A stretch of DNA of 64,000 nucleotides from Peromyscus leucopus (lineage: Eukaryota > Chordata > Mammalia > Rodentia > Cricetidae), in the NCBI RefSeq assembly GCF_004664715.2, contig NC_051075.1:32136504-32200503 (forward strand), read 5' to 3'. Shown here piece after piece: positions 1 through 10,268 of this stretch. Each line of letters starts with the position of its first letter. Positions within the stretch are counted from its first letter, which is position 1. A program made the translations under genes and the position numbers. A model generated the notes under the pieces. The model had not been told where the DNA came from. It searched no databases and saw nothing but the letters and a program-made list of their open reading frames with translations.

Positions 1-307
1 CAAGGTGAAAAAAATGTTTTTAAAGCAGTCTCTATAGATTGTGCTGAACAACCACATGAAATGAATGCTACAAGTGGAAAAAAAAATCATCTTTCTAGTA
101 ATGAATGGGACTGGTTTTATTGAGGGGTTTGATAGGGACAAAAGGAGAATGAGGGAGGCTGAGAGGGGAGGGCATTCAGAATATATTGTATACAATTTAT
201 GAAACTATCAAATAACAAATTAACTGATAAAAATTTGTATTGAATTGGAAAAGAGAAAACCCACAGAGGCATATCATAGGTGGCAAGTTCAGATTTTATC
301 ACATTCA

Positions 308-308
<1 letters not shown>

Positions 309-351
<43 letters not shown>
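309..351. repeat. (TG)n microsatellite with TA lead-in
   Basis: A short alternating TA stretch runs into about 17 uninterrupted TG units and then into an AT-rich segment. Such tracts are highly length-variable in rodents. Confidence 0.97.
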
Positions 352-355
<4 letters not shown>

Positions 356-1187
356 ATATATATAACCTATTACTCATATATAACACAAGAACACTACAAG
401 ATATAGATTGATCAAAAGACATGCAAAAATACTATTTAGCTGACAAAAGCAGGCAAGACAAGAATAAAGTTTTAAAATGCACTCACAAGGGTCAAAATAA
501 TGAATGTTTGCTAAATAATAGCATTAATCCAAAAATATTTCAAAATTTTCTTTATTGCTTCTAGACAACATGAAAGCAAATTGAACAATGCCTGTTGACA
601 CACAGTGGTGCTATGGATGATATATACAAGGGTGCTATCCCTTGTATCTTCCTCCAAATTCATAAATTGAAACCTAAGCCCAGAGGTTCTTCTAGAACCT
701 TCTAAAATAAAACCATCTACAAAGTAGAAACACAGATCAACTGACACACTGATTACCTTAGACTTTCAGGTCTCCAGAACTCTGAAAATACATACTTGAC
801 AACTGACTTTAAATTCAAAATAATCAATGAATATTCCCAATACAAAAATATATTTATTTATGATATGATGTCATATCATATGACAAATACCTGTGATGAT
901 AGATATGCCAGTTATTCTAATCATTACACATTGAATTCATACATTGAAAGTCAACATATGATTGAATCTTAACCCATGTGTTACAATTACTATGTCAATT
1001 AAAAATAAAAATACATTAAATGAGTAAGAACTTTATCTTACCTAATTATGACTGAATTCTTTTAGTATATTCTTTGTTTCTACTAGTAATAGTGAGCTCA
1101 TAGCCACGACTGATCATGCCTATACAATCAATTAATGATTCTACCTAAGATTCTAAACAGGCTTGTGAGGCACTTCATGGAACATTT
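352..1187. other. AT-rich DNA, no gene recognised
   Basis: No exon-like ORF or clear repeat is visible. Around 650-690 a short stretch (CAAATTCATAAATTGAAACC) resembles the 5' end of MST/MLT-type MaLR LTRs, but the similarity is too short to call. Confidence 0.5.
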
Positions 1188-1204
1188 TCTCATGCTAATT
1201 TTTT

Positions 1205-1826
1205 TCTTCTTTTTTTTTTTACTGAAAATATATTCTTTTCTCAAACAATATATCCTGATTACAGTTTCCCCTCCCTCTACTCTTCCCAGCTCCTCCACCA
1301 CCTCCTCTCCTCTACATATCTACTCCCTTTCTGTCTCTCCTTAGAAAACAGCTGGCTTCTAAGAAGAGGTAGCAGCCAAACATGACAAAATAAAATATAA
1401 TAAGATAAAACAAAAACCATCACATCGTGGTTGGACAAGCAACTCAATAGAAGGAAAAGAGCCTCAAGAACAGGCACAGAAGTCAGAGACATGCTCATCC
1501 ACACACTCAGTAGTCCCATAAAAATACTAAGCCGAAAGCACATGTATGCAGAGGACATGGTGTAGACCAGGTTAGGCTCTGTACTTGCTGCTTCAGTATC
1601 TTTAAGTTCGTATAAGCCTTGCTCAATTGATTCAGGGGGCCTTATTCTCCCGGTGTCCTCCATACCCTCTGACGTGGACACTCTTTCTTCTCTGTGGTCC
1701 CCTGAGCTTTGAGGGGAGGGATTTGATGGAGATATCCCATTTAGACCAATGTGTTTCCAAGAACTGTCTCTTGCTGTGGATCTCAGCATCTGTTTCTGTC
1801 CACACCAGGAAAAGCTTCTCTGATAA
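1205..1826 (-). mobile_element. LINE-1 (Lx-type) 3' UTR fragment, antisense
   Basis: The stretch starts with a T-rich tail (1200-1220), the reverse of an L1 poly(A), followed by the C-rich tract and then the 3' UTR text typical of rodent L1 read in reverse. It is 5' truncated near 1826. A possible target-site duplication is TCTCATGCT (1188-1196) against TCTCATACT (1827-1835), 8 of 9 matching. ORFs through this part are accidental. Confidence 0.8.
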
Positions 1827-2065
1827 TCTCATACTTTTTCTTAAGGCCTACAGATGCTTTCACAGATGGTTCAAGTGGTGATCTCATTACTCTCTGTTTA
1901 AGGTTTGGAATTTAACCCTTTTTCTTGGTAATCTCACATGACTTAGAACTTCTCACTTGATTCACATCTATTGATTTTTAAACTATGATTCCCAAATGAA
2001 ATTGAAATTCTAATTTTATTACCTGTAGATGTGACATTATTTAAGAATAGGGTGTTGACGGGGGG

Positions 2066-2389
2066 GGGGGGCATGAAGATATACTCCTTTAATCTCAGCA
2101 CTTAAGAGACAGAGGCAGAGCCGGGCGTTGGTGGCGCACGCCTTTAATCCCAGCACTCGGGAGGCAGAGCCAGGTGGATCTCTGTGAGTTCGAGGCCAGC
2201 CTGGGCTACCAAGTGAGCTCCAGGAAAGGCACAAAGCTACACAGAGAAACCCTGTCTCGAAAAACAAAAAACAAAAAACAAACAAAAAAAAAAAAGAGAG
2301 AGAGAGAGGCAGGCAGATCTCTGTTGAAAGCCAACCTGGTCTACAAACAGGTTCTAGGGCCAGACAGAGCTATACAGGGAGACCTGGTC
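2066..2389 (+). mobile_element. Older B1 SINE, split by a younger B1
   Basis: The left half (about 2072-2118) reads like the 5' part of a diverged B1 and the right half (2313-2388) like its 3' part. Together they make one B1 when the material between is removed. It is preceded by a run of 12 G. It ends directly at a 23-nt poly(T) run (2390-2412), which is not the tail expected for a plus-strand B1. Confidence 0.75.
2119..2304 (+). mobile_element. B1 SINE, nearly intact, nested
   Basis: A full-length 7SL-derived B1 starts with GCCGGGCG, contains the A-box and B-box-like GTTCGAGGCC, and ends in an A-rich tail (about 2263-2304). The 3' half (GAAAGGCACAAAGCTACACA) is the type I associate with cricetid rodents. 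It sits inside the older B1, flanked by AGAGGCAG at 2111-2118 and 2305-2312. An antisense ORF here is a shadow. Confidence 0.93.
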
Positions 2390-2412
2390 TTTTTTTTTTT
2401 TTTTTTTTTTTT

Positions 2413-2702
2413 AAGTCTCTGCATATGTAATCACATTAAAATGCTAGTCTTATGGGAAGAAGAATATTTAGACACAAAGACAGAGAAGATGGGGGTAGAA
2501 AGAGGAGTTTGCAACACAAGGTGGGAGGTGTCTAAAGTTACCAGAACACATGAGGGATAATGAAGAATGAACCCCAGGAGAGTGCCTACCTCTGCCACCA
2601 ACTTTATTCGGGATTTGTAGCCTTCAGGAATGTGAGAAAATGTATGTCTGTTGTTGTAACCCACTTTTGGGAACTTCCTTGTAGAAGCACTAGGAACTAT
2701 TG
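2413..2702 (+). mobile_element. MLT1-type MaLR LTR, old
   Basis: Landmarks of the mammalian MaLR LTR appear in order: TGTAATCACATTAAAATG near the left, a 'gacacaaagacag' stretch, the 'gcc..cagaa.tgtgag' segment before the poly(A) region, and a 3' part like 'gcagccctaggaaact' near 2690. Divergence is high, as expected of an insertion older than rodents. Confidence 0.7.
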
Positions 2703-3484
2703 TAGCATGGTTTCCCAGCTCCACACTCATGACTTCTGCCTTGCTGGCACTTCAGGCTGAATAACTGGGGCATTTATATTCAGACTCAGAACTGACAAGT
2801 ATTTTGATATTGTACATGACATATTACCATAATCAAAGAACCAGAGGGGTTTTCTAAAAGGCTTCTGCCAGTTAATTTGCATTTAATTTTACCAAAAATA
2901 AATTTTCTGAATAGCACTTAATTTCATTTAGAATTTTAATGAATTTGAAAGCCATAATTTAGAGGTATCAGACATGCTTCAAATTAATATGGACCTAATA
3001 TATAAACTGTGACCTATAATGCTTTGTTCCTAACTGACTAGATCAGATAAGATAAAGCCTGGAATATGTTCTTAAATCAATGGATGATAAGGGCAGCAGG
3101 TATAAAATGTAAATCTCTGTGTGCCTAAAAGTAAATTAAATTAATGTCAGGAGAAACCATAAAATTATGCCAAAATATCACATAAAGATCCTTAATGTCC
3201 AAAACACTTTAGGAATCAATATGAAGATAGAGACAATAGAAGACCAAAGACCACTAGTAAAAACAAAATTATAGATGAAAACAGATGACCAAAAAAATAC
3301 ATGAGAAAGATTACCAACAATTATATTTTCAAGAAACTTGAATATTGGAAATAATAGCTACCTCAAGAAATATTTTTCACATGTATATATTCCAAAGATA
3401 TTTCAGATGTTAGGAAAAAACAAACAAAACAAGATGGCATGGTTTCCTGCCCTCATGGACCTTACTTTTCTATAGGAAAACTTA
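2703..3484. other. Unrecognised AT-rich DNA
   Basis: No exon-like ORF is seen. A 35-bp stretch near 3443-3478 (CCTGCCCTCATGGACCTTAC) resembles the antisense 3' end of an L2 element, but it is too short for a firm call. Confidence 0.45.
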
Positions 3485-3569
3485 GTGTACACAACCTTAA
3501 CCAGACATCTGCAATGAAACCATATGTGCTGGTGGGTCTGCAGGAATCATTGTGTATATGAACTCATTG
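3485..3569 (+). mobile_element. LINE-1 (Lx-type) 3' UTR, left part before ERV insertion
   Basis: This segment reads on into 4283-4640 if the ERV and one copy of CAGCTC are removed, which gives a continuous Lx-type 3' UTR sense sequence. It was therefore the target into which the ERV at 3576-4276 inserted. Confidence 0.6.
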
Positions 3570-3763
3570 CAGCTCTGTAGTGGGTAGCCATTCCAGCTTG
3601 AATCTGGAAGTTCCAACCCTCATTGAGACTATGGCAACTGTCACACCTAGGAGGCAGGCTGGATGGGCCAGCGCTCTCTCTCTCTGTGCACTCTCTCTGT
3701 GTTGGGACGCTGAACAGTGGAGGTTGAAACTTCCAGATCCAAGCTGGAATGGCTACCCACTAC

Positions 3764-4153
3764 TGTAGCTAGAGTTTTCCTGCCTTGCCCACAGTCAGGA
3801 CAAATCTTTGTCACCCACCAGTCCCACAGCTGCTCAGACCCAACCAAGTAAACACAGAGACTTACATTGCTTACAAACTGTATGGCTGTGGCAGGCTTCT
3901 TGCTAACTGTTCTTATAGCTTAAATTAATCCATTTCCATAAATCTATACCTTGCCATGTGGCTGGTGGCTTACCGGCGTCTTCACATGCTGCTGGTCATG
4001 GCGGTGGCTGGCAGTGTCTCTCTGCCTCAGCCTTCTGCTTCCCAGAATTCTCCTCTCTCCTTGTCCCACCTACTTCCTGCCTGGCCACTGGCGAATCAGT
4101 GTTTTATTTATTGAACAATCAGAGCAATTTGACATACAGACCATCCCACAGCA
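3764..4153. mobile_element. Solo LTR (family A), 390 bp, inserted in the ERV 5' LTR
   Basis: It starts TGTAGCTAG and ends CACAGCA, and it is flanked by a perfect 6-bp duplication CACTAC (3758-3763 and 4154-4159). Removing it together with one CACTAC restores a continuous host LTR. Two further copies of the same family lie in the opposite orientation at 48404-48799 and 51395-51770. The transcriptional orientation of the family is not certain. ORFs reading through it are accidental. Confidence 0.9.
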
Positions 4154-4162
4154 CACTACATC

Positions 4163-4180
4163 TGGTGTCAGAAGTGGGAT
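4163..4180 (+). promoter_or_regulatory. Retroviral primer-binding site, tRNA-Leu type
   Basis: TGGTGTCAGAAGTGGGAT is the reverse complement of the 3' end of mammalian tRNA-Leu(CAA) including CCA, 18 of 18 bases by recall. It lies two bases after the CA end of the 5' LTR, exactly where reverse transcription would be primed. Confidence 0.88.
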
Positions 4181-4282
4181 GGGCCAGCGCTCTCTCTGTG
4201 CGCTTTCTCTGTGCCGGGACGCTGAAAGGTGGAGGTTGAAACTTCCAGATCCAAGCTGGAATGGCTACCCACTACACAGCTC

Positions 4283-4640
4283 TGACTGTATGCATAAGAT
4301 CCGCACAAGATCATGTCAGTGAAAGCTCTCAGCAGGAATCGGGCAGGGGCTTATGAAATCCCACCTCTAGCTGAAGAGCTATTGGTACTTGGTGGCTTCT
4401 GGGAGGAGAAAATTCAGTATTCTGTGGGGATATGGCCCCCAAAAGACTCCCCATGCTCCAGCCGAGTGTCCTACACCTATAGGTAGCCCTAAGTGAACTC
4501 TATAGATGGTTTTAAATAAGAGCACATGAAGCTGGTACGTAAAAGTATGTGGGGAGAGGAGAGAAACTGGAGGGGAAGGAATAGGGGCTAGACTTGATCA
4601 AAACCTATGTGTGAAATACTCAAACAAAAATGTGAATTGT
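4283..4640 (+). mobile_element. LINE-1 (Lx-type) 3' UTR, right part
   Basis: The right half of the interrupted Lx 3' UTR. It holds the 'tgaaatcccacctctagctgaagagctattgg' type text around 4350, then a G/A-rich tract near 4550-4590 and an A-rich end. It continues the fragment at 3485-3569. Confidence 0.65.
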
Positions 4641-5124
4641 TAAAAGTACTTTTAGAGGATGAGGAGAGAAGGATTTGTAGGAAAGAGTATGGAATTGAGA
4701 AACAATAAAAAGTGGGGATTGTGTTAAGAAGCAATGTCCACATTCTTGGGAATTATGAAAGGAAGGAGGCCAGGAGTGGTGTGGTGGTACATAAAATGTG
4801 CTGGAAGAAGTTAATAAGGGGCACCGTGACTTATAGAATATATCAAGAAATACTGTTTTGTTTTAAACCCTAGAAAATTATTTCTGTCCTCTGTATTCAG
4901 ATAGTTATGGGAAGAGGGAGATGAGAATTCATTTGTACTGCTGCATTGTAAATGGCCACAAATGTAGCATCTTTTTTTATCATGCAATAGCAAACTTTAT
5001 TCAGGGCATCAGACAATTTATAGTCTCTGTGTTAGAAGAGTCACTTGAGTAAAGTGTAACATCTTAAACCAATACAGATGTACTATCTCACAGTTTCAAT
5101 AAGAGCCAAGGCTAAGAGCAGAGG
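4641..5124. other. Unrecognised; possible B1 5' fragment near 4768
   Basis: GGCCAGGAGTGGTGTGGTGG at 4768-4787 looks like the first 20-25 nt of a B1, but nothing B1-like follows. The rest is AT-rich with no exon-like ORF. Confidence 0.4.
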
Positions 5125-5300
5125 CAATCAACTGAATGTACCAGGCTTTGCTGACTCCCCATGGGAGGCCGGACCTTTTCAGAGCAGGGAATGGTGGGTG
5201 GGTTGGAAGTGGGGGGAAGCTGGGGAGTGGGAAGAGAGGTGAAAGGAGGATCTGTGGTTGGTATGTAAAATGAAAAAAAAAATCTTAATAAAAAATATAC
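5125..5300 (+). mobile_element. LINE-1 3' end, sense, heavily 5' truncated
   Basis: It matches, in the opposite orientation, the first 160 nt of the antisense L1s at 10269 and 45884: the 'ctgactccccatggga' stretch, the G-rich polypurine tract (5190-5245), 'ctgtggttggtatgtaaaatgaa' and an A-rich tail. Diverged flanking repeats near 5103 and 5308 (GAGC..AGGC.AAGA) may be the target-site duplication. Confidence 0.8.
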
Positions 5301-5934
5301 AAAAAACGAGCTGAGGCAAAGATGAGCAGAATTGTCTGTTATGAATCCCAGCAGGCTAAATTGTATCATTTGGGGGAGAAATTGTGATCTGTGTTCAGAG
5401 CCTCTTTCTGGCTCACTGAGCACCAGCAGAATGCTTCAGAATGCCTCTAGCCCTGTTTTTCTTGCTGGCAGACAACTGGATCAGCTTTCAACTGCTATCA
5501 CGTCCTGGTCAAAATAGTCACCTTACAACATGGAAGGTTACAAGGACAATCTCTTTTCAGTGTGCTAGAGGAGAACCTTGCACTTTGCCATACAGCAAAA
5601 CCTAAGTAGGAAAGTGAATAGTCCATGTGATTTAGAGACTCCATGCACACACATGTTGTATAACGGCAGGGTGTGGGGTAGGGATCTTGGAGGTCATCAT
5701 AGAGGTTTATGTGTCATGAAGGTAAGAATAAAATTCCAACAAGCAGGTACAATGCTAACAAGAAAGGAAAACCCATAGCAAAGCCCTTACCAGCATGCTT
5801 TTAAAAGCCAGGTAGAATTGGGACTGGAAAATATGACTGCAAGTAAATAATGAATGGACAGCAGTGTGGATAGAAACGAGAAGAGCGGATATATTGGTCC
5901 ATGTTGTAATTAACAAGAATTGGATTAGAACTAG
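5301..5934. other. Unrecognised, no gene seen
   Basis: Mixed-composition DNA without a splice-framed ORF or recognised repeat. Confidence 0.4.
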
Positions 5935-6060
5935 GGGACAAAGGAAATGCAGGCTTCTGGGGAAGAGAGAGTCGGTTTTCTTCAGGCATCTACAGAGGGA
6001 TGGGTAGGATCAAAATGCATTAAATAAGTGTATGAAATCCTCAATAAACAAAGATATTTT
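5935..6060 (+). mobile_element. LINE-1 (Lx-type) 3' UTR terminal fragment, sense
   Basis: It contains 'ggcttctggggaagagagagtc', 'ggatcaaaatgcatta' and 'tatgaaatcctcaataaac', the order seen at the end of older Lx 3' UTRs. It is short and diverged. Confidence 0.5.
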
Positions 6061-7796
6061 TAAAGGGATGATTATCTAGCTAGTGGCTTCTAAAGCTGTG
6101 TGAATGGAAATACCATTTACTGAAATGGTGAGAGAGTGAGAAACAAGGATCAGCTCGTAAAAACAATATCCAGGTTTAAATTTGAACATTTTTATTTTGA
6201 GATGCCTATGGAAAGAAAAATGGAGGTGTTAGGAGATTTACTGGATGAACAACTCCAGATATCATAGGGACGGCATGAGATACACTTGCGACATCATTGG
6301 AAATACAGGCAATACTGACAGTCATGAGTTGGATGTTCTGACCTAACAAAGTCCAAAAAGATAACTACGATTGAGCCTGCTAACCAATAGAGTAGTTAAT
6401 GTAAGACAGGAAAAGAAGCCAGCAAAAAACATAACTGAAGGTGAACATTCATAAATAGAAAACTGGGAAGCTGTGCTGTAGACACTACAGCAGAAAATGG
6501 TTGAACATAGTGGTTACTCTTGTTGGATGATGTGAGGGGTCTGATCTCTATCTGTCAGTGTGGTTGTTAACTGAATGGACCTAAGGTATTCTCATCGAAA
6601 AGTTTAGCTTGGAGCTATGTGGCATATACTGAAAGAAGGAATCTGCTCACAGGTAGACAACTCTCAAAAAGCTTTAAGCTAAAGATGAAGGGAAAAAATA
6701 TTTGTCATACCAAAAATTGGATGCTTCCAATTTTAATCATAAGGGAATAGCAAATAGCATACTTTTATTTTTAAATATTGTGTAACCATTAAGAACTATG
6801 CTACTAAAAATAGTAGACAGATAATAACCATGAATACATACTAATTTTAAAAGAAAGACACAAATTTTAATAAGCTTATTTTCACAAGATAAATATATTA
6901 CACATATATATGCATATGTTTGTGTATACATGTTATATACACAAAGTTCTCACTGAAAGAAATAAAATGATACAGTTATAGGCTATATCATAAAGGATAC
7001 ATAAGTTATTTTGTTTTTTATCTTTTCTATGTTTCCATATGTTTCACAGTAAATAGTGTTTTCATTTTCATTGGAAAAGGTAAGGACTATTATGATATAG
7101 TAAAGTTCTGAAGCAATTAAAATATATACTGTAAAAAAATAGTAGAACTGATCAGCATTAACAGAACGTTGTCATTGAAGCATAAGTAAAAACCATCTAA
7201 TCAGTTGAATCTTCAAGCCTTACAATTGTTTTTTCCTACTGTGGTCAGAAAACCCGTCTACAAATTCATAGAATCACAATAATTACATTGCTTCGCATTT
7301 TGGATGTTTTCCAGGGTAATGGAGCAGAGAAGTACAAAGGAACTGGAGACTAAATACAACCTAAAGCCATGTAGGATGTAAGACAAGTGCAAAGTGAAAT
7401 TCAGAAAGAAAATGAGAAAGAGGAAGTAAAGCTCAATGGAGAGAACTGGTAAGTCATGGAAATAACAAATAAGGAGGGCAGTCACAGTACTACGTGACTT
7501 GGGATAAAGTCAAGAGTGTACTTGAAATGAAATTGAAGTGTTAATTTGAAGAATTCAAAGACATTTTAAAATTAGATGTTGAGATAATCAAAGACAATTG
7601 ACTGAGAATAGTGACTCCCCACTCAGTCTGAAAACTATCATTTCAGTACATATGCAGAAAAAGCCAAGAAACTCTGCTACAGAGATAAGAGGAGACAGAG
7701 ACTGAGACAGACTGAGCTGCAGCAGGGAGAAATTCAGTGGTCCCTTCATGTCTATATTTTCTCTGTCTATGGAGTCAATCAAAAACATTCATAAAG
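6061..7796. other. AT-rich, no gene or repeat recognised
   Basis: Includes a TA/TG-alternating patch at about 6895-6945. ORFs on both strands are short and lysine- or leucine-rich, as expected by chance in AT-rich DNA. Confidence 0.45.
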
Positions 7797-8012
7797 TGGG
7801 ATAGAGAGTTGGCTCTGTGGTTAAGAGTACTTGTTGCTCATGCAGAGAACCTAGATTTGGTTCCCACCAACTACATGGTGGGTCATAACCATCTGCAACT
7901 CCAGTTTTAAGGGGTTCGTTGCCCTTTACTGACCTCTAAGGGCACCAGTCATGTATACATGCAGGCAAAACTCATACATACAAAACAAAGCAAAACAAAA
8001 AAACCTAACAAA
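7797..8012 (+). mobile_element. B3/B2-type SINE
   Basis: A tRNA-derived head (A-box-like GGCTCTGTGGTTAAGAG, B-box-like GGTTCCCACC) is followed by 'acatggtgggtcataaccatctg' and the distal 'catgcaggcaaaactcat' segment, ending in an A-rich CAAAACAAA tail. The order fits B3 rather than a short B2. Confidence 0.85.
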
Positions 8013-8195
8013 AATTATTTTTATGTTTCATGAAAAAATGTGACAGACATGTATGGTCTTTTTTTATGTCATTATTTCCTAAACAATTATCTATACAACA
8101 TTTACATTGTATTAGGTAGTATAAGTAGTTTAGAGATGACTTAAAATTTATGGGATGATGTGCATAAATTATATAAAAATATTGGGCCTCTTTTT

Positions 8196-8241
8196 CTTTT
8201 ATTATTATTATTATTGTTATTGTTATATATGTGCATGTGTA

Positions 8242-8285
<44 letters not shown>
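8196..8285. repeat. (ATT)n followed by a (TA)n microsatellite
   Basis: About six ATT/GTT units are followed by a long perfect TA run (8246-8285). Confidence 0.95.
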
Positions 8286-8288
<3 letters not shown>

Positions 8289-8409
8289 ACCTACTGTTAA
8301 AGTTCACATGAGCTACCATCTTGGGGTAAAAGAGAATTAAAAAGAGGGAAGAAAAGATCTGTAATGGTAGATAGAATACATCAGAATAATACATAATTTA
8401 ACATTTAAA

Positions 8410-8442
<33 letters not shown>

Positions 8443-9000
8443 CACACACAGTATATATACACTACTGAGTCCATTTTATTGTCGTACATAAAAGATTTTA
8501 AGGCTGACAATTCTGATGAACAACCAATAAGGGGCTCATCACCAGGAGAGTGTAATTCTTCTTCTCTCATTACTTGCCTGTAGTTCTTTGTCCAGGTGTG
8601 AGGTCCTGAAAATTTCCCCCTCTTCCATGCTAATATGTCCATCGATATTGCCACCTTCCAGTCTTGTTCGTGGAATCATTTTTAGAAGAAACTGTTTCAC
8701 TACAGACTCCTTGGTATTGTGGCTCTGACGGTCTTTTGGCCTCCCCCTTCCACAATGTTCCATGTGCCATAGATTCAGGAGCAGTGATGTAGATGTATAG
8801 GTTGGGGCTTGATTCCTTCTTTCCACTGATCTCTGCATTGTACCTCACCAGCTTCCCAGGGCTAGTGGGGACATGGAATGTAGAAAACAATCTACTACCA
8901 CCATTTCACTAGACCAGCATAATCCCTTGCAACATTTTAAATCTTATTTATCCTTACACCCACAGAGAAGTATAGCTACCACTCACTTCCTCTGAGAGTT
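8286..9000 (-). mobile_element. LINE-1 (Lx-type) 3' UTR, antisense
   Basis: Shared text with the copy at 13140-14240 in the same order: 'ctactgagtccattt', 'ggctcatcaccaggaga', 'ccatgctaatatgtcc', the 'atagattcaggagcagtgatgtagatgtat' region and 'cttacacccacagagaagtatagctacca' at 8953-8981. A CA/TA microsatellite (8410-8460) interrupts it. Several overlapping minus ORFs here are not genes. Confidence 0.75.
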
Positions 9001-9407
9001 AATATTTTAAAAAATAATTTCATAAAACATCATTCAAGGAGAATCAGTATTCATATTAACAATTCGCAAATATTCAGAAATCATTTACCACCTACTTAAA
9101 ATTTTAAATTACATATTATTCTGATGTATTCTATCTACCATTACAGATCATCTCTTCCCTCTTTTAAATATCTTTTACCCCAAGATTGCAGATCATGTGA
9201 ACTATAACAATCGATGACTTTACTTTTTTGGACTTTGGTTATATTCAGCAAATTAAGGGCATTTGGTAAAAGGCCTGATGGAGACTCAATAGCAAGGATC
9301 CTTGGCTCCTGAACTGAAGAGTTGCTTGGAAAAGGCCTAGTGAGGTATTTTCTCAGCCAAATGTCACAGCTTCTATAAGATCTCACATACCCCGATGCAT
9401 AAAGTGA
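9001..9407. other. Unrecognised AT-rich DNA
   Basis: No repeat or exon signature seen. An 81-codon minus-strand ORF shows no domain-like pattern. Confidence 0.4.

Positions 9408-9441
<34 letters not shown>
9408..9441. repeat. (TG)n microsatellite
   Basis: About 16 TG units. The cysteine-valine ORF starting in it is an artefact of the repeat. Confidence 0.95.
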
Positions 9442-10268
9442 TGTGTCTCCGTTTGTCTTTCATGTATTTATCCTTCCTTACCCATTCCATCTTTCTCTTA
9501 ATTTTATTTTTACTTTCCACATGGATAGTGATATTACTGATTTCAGTTAACTGTCCTATTACTCTGGAAAGATATATATATAAATTTGGCCACTTATTTA
9601 TGGTAAATTGGCCGAATGGATTATTTCCCTATGAAACCATTGAACAACAGATCCTTTATAAATTTAATGGTCTGAAGATCTTTTAATGTCATAACCTTTG
9701 ATGTGATTATATGGCATATAGTTTAAATTATAACTTCCAATTGAAAAGAATAAGCAGGCACCAAAATTCTTCTTCCTCTAACTTTAGAAAATGGTGCTGT
9801 TTTCTTAGAGTTCAGAATGTTCACAACCTGCTCTAACCAGACAAAGAAGCTGAAAAGGCAGTTTATAACAATTTTTTAAAAAAAAAGCTCACATAAGAAA
9901 ATGAAATGAAATATTAATTTTATTATACCAGGCCCTTAATAAACAAGACACATTCTAGGGGCCAGAGGAGGACCTAGGAGAATGGTTAGCCTAGTTCCTC
10001 TCCAATGATGCAGGAATTCCCCTTCAGAATGGAGAGAACTTGGCAATGAAGACAAAGTAACCACGATGCAAGGAAAACGATGTGAAGAAACAAGACACAC
10101 AAACTGGGAGTCCCAGCCTCTGATCAGAACTCAACTGCTTACAGAATAATGTCTCTTCCTTGGCCCAACCCCAAAATTAGCAACTCTAGCTGCTTTAATT
10201 TATTCAGAAAATGTTCTAACACAAAGGACTGAGACAACTTTTCTAGGGCACAGTCATTTACCATTGAA
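9442..10268. other. Unrecognised, no gene seen
   Basis: AT-rich to mixed DNA, with an A-run at 9877-9888. No exon, SINE or LTR signature was found. Confidence 0.4.

Larger units (their letters stand above)
3576..4276 (+). mobile_element. Small endogenous retrovirus-like element: LTR, tRNA-Leu PBS, truncated LTR
   Basis: The ends are TG at 3576 and CA at 4276, flanked by a perfect 6-bp duplication CAGCTC (3570-3575 and 4277-4282), the spacing typical of class II (ERVK-like) integration. The 5' LTR is about 189 bp (3576-3763 plus the base at 4160; the gap is a later solo-LTR insertion). Its CA end is followed by two bases and an 18-nt primer-binding site. The second LTR lacks its first 85 nt and begins directly at the PBS through the shared bases GGAT. 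There is no gag, pol or env. The first and last 43 nt of the LTR are inverted copies of each other with 2 mismatches, far longer than usual LTR inverted ends. The LTR copies differ mainly at CpG sites and in one TC-repeat indel. Confidence 0.88.

Noticed and set aside
650..690. 5' end of an MST/MLT LTR
   Set aside because: Only about 25 nt of similarity, with no continuation downstream.
1277..1789. 170-codon minus-strand ORF
   Set aside because: It reads through the antisense L1 3' UTR and is therefore in the L1 sense direction but downstream of ORF2. No ORF2 motif, and known 3' UTR text.
2058..2069. Run of 12 G as a regulatory element
   Set aside because: Simple mononucleotide run beside a SINE with no other signal; other G-runs occur near 19526.
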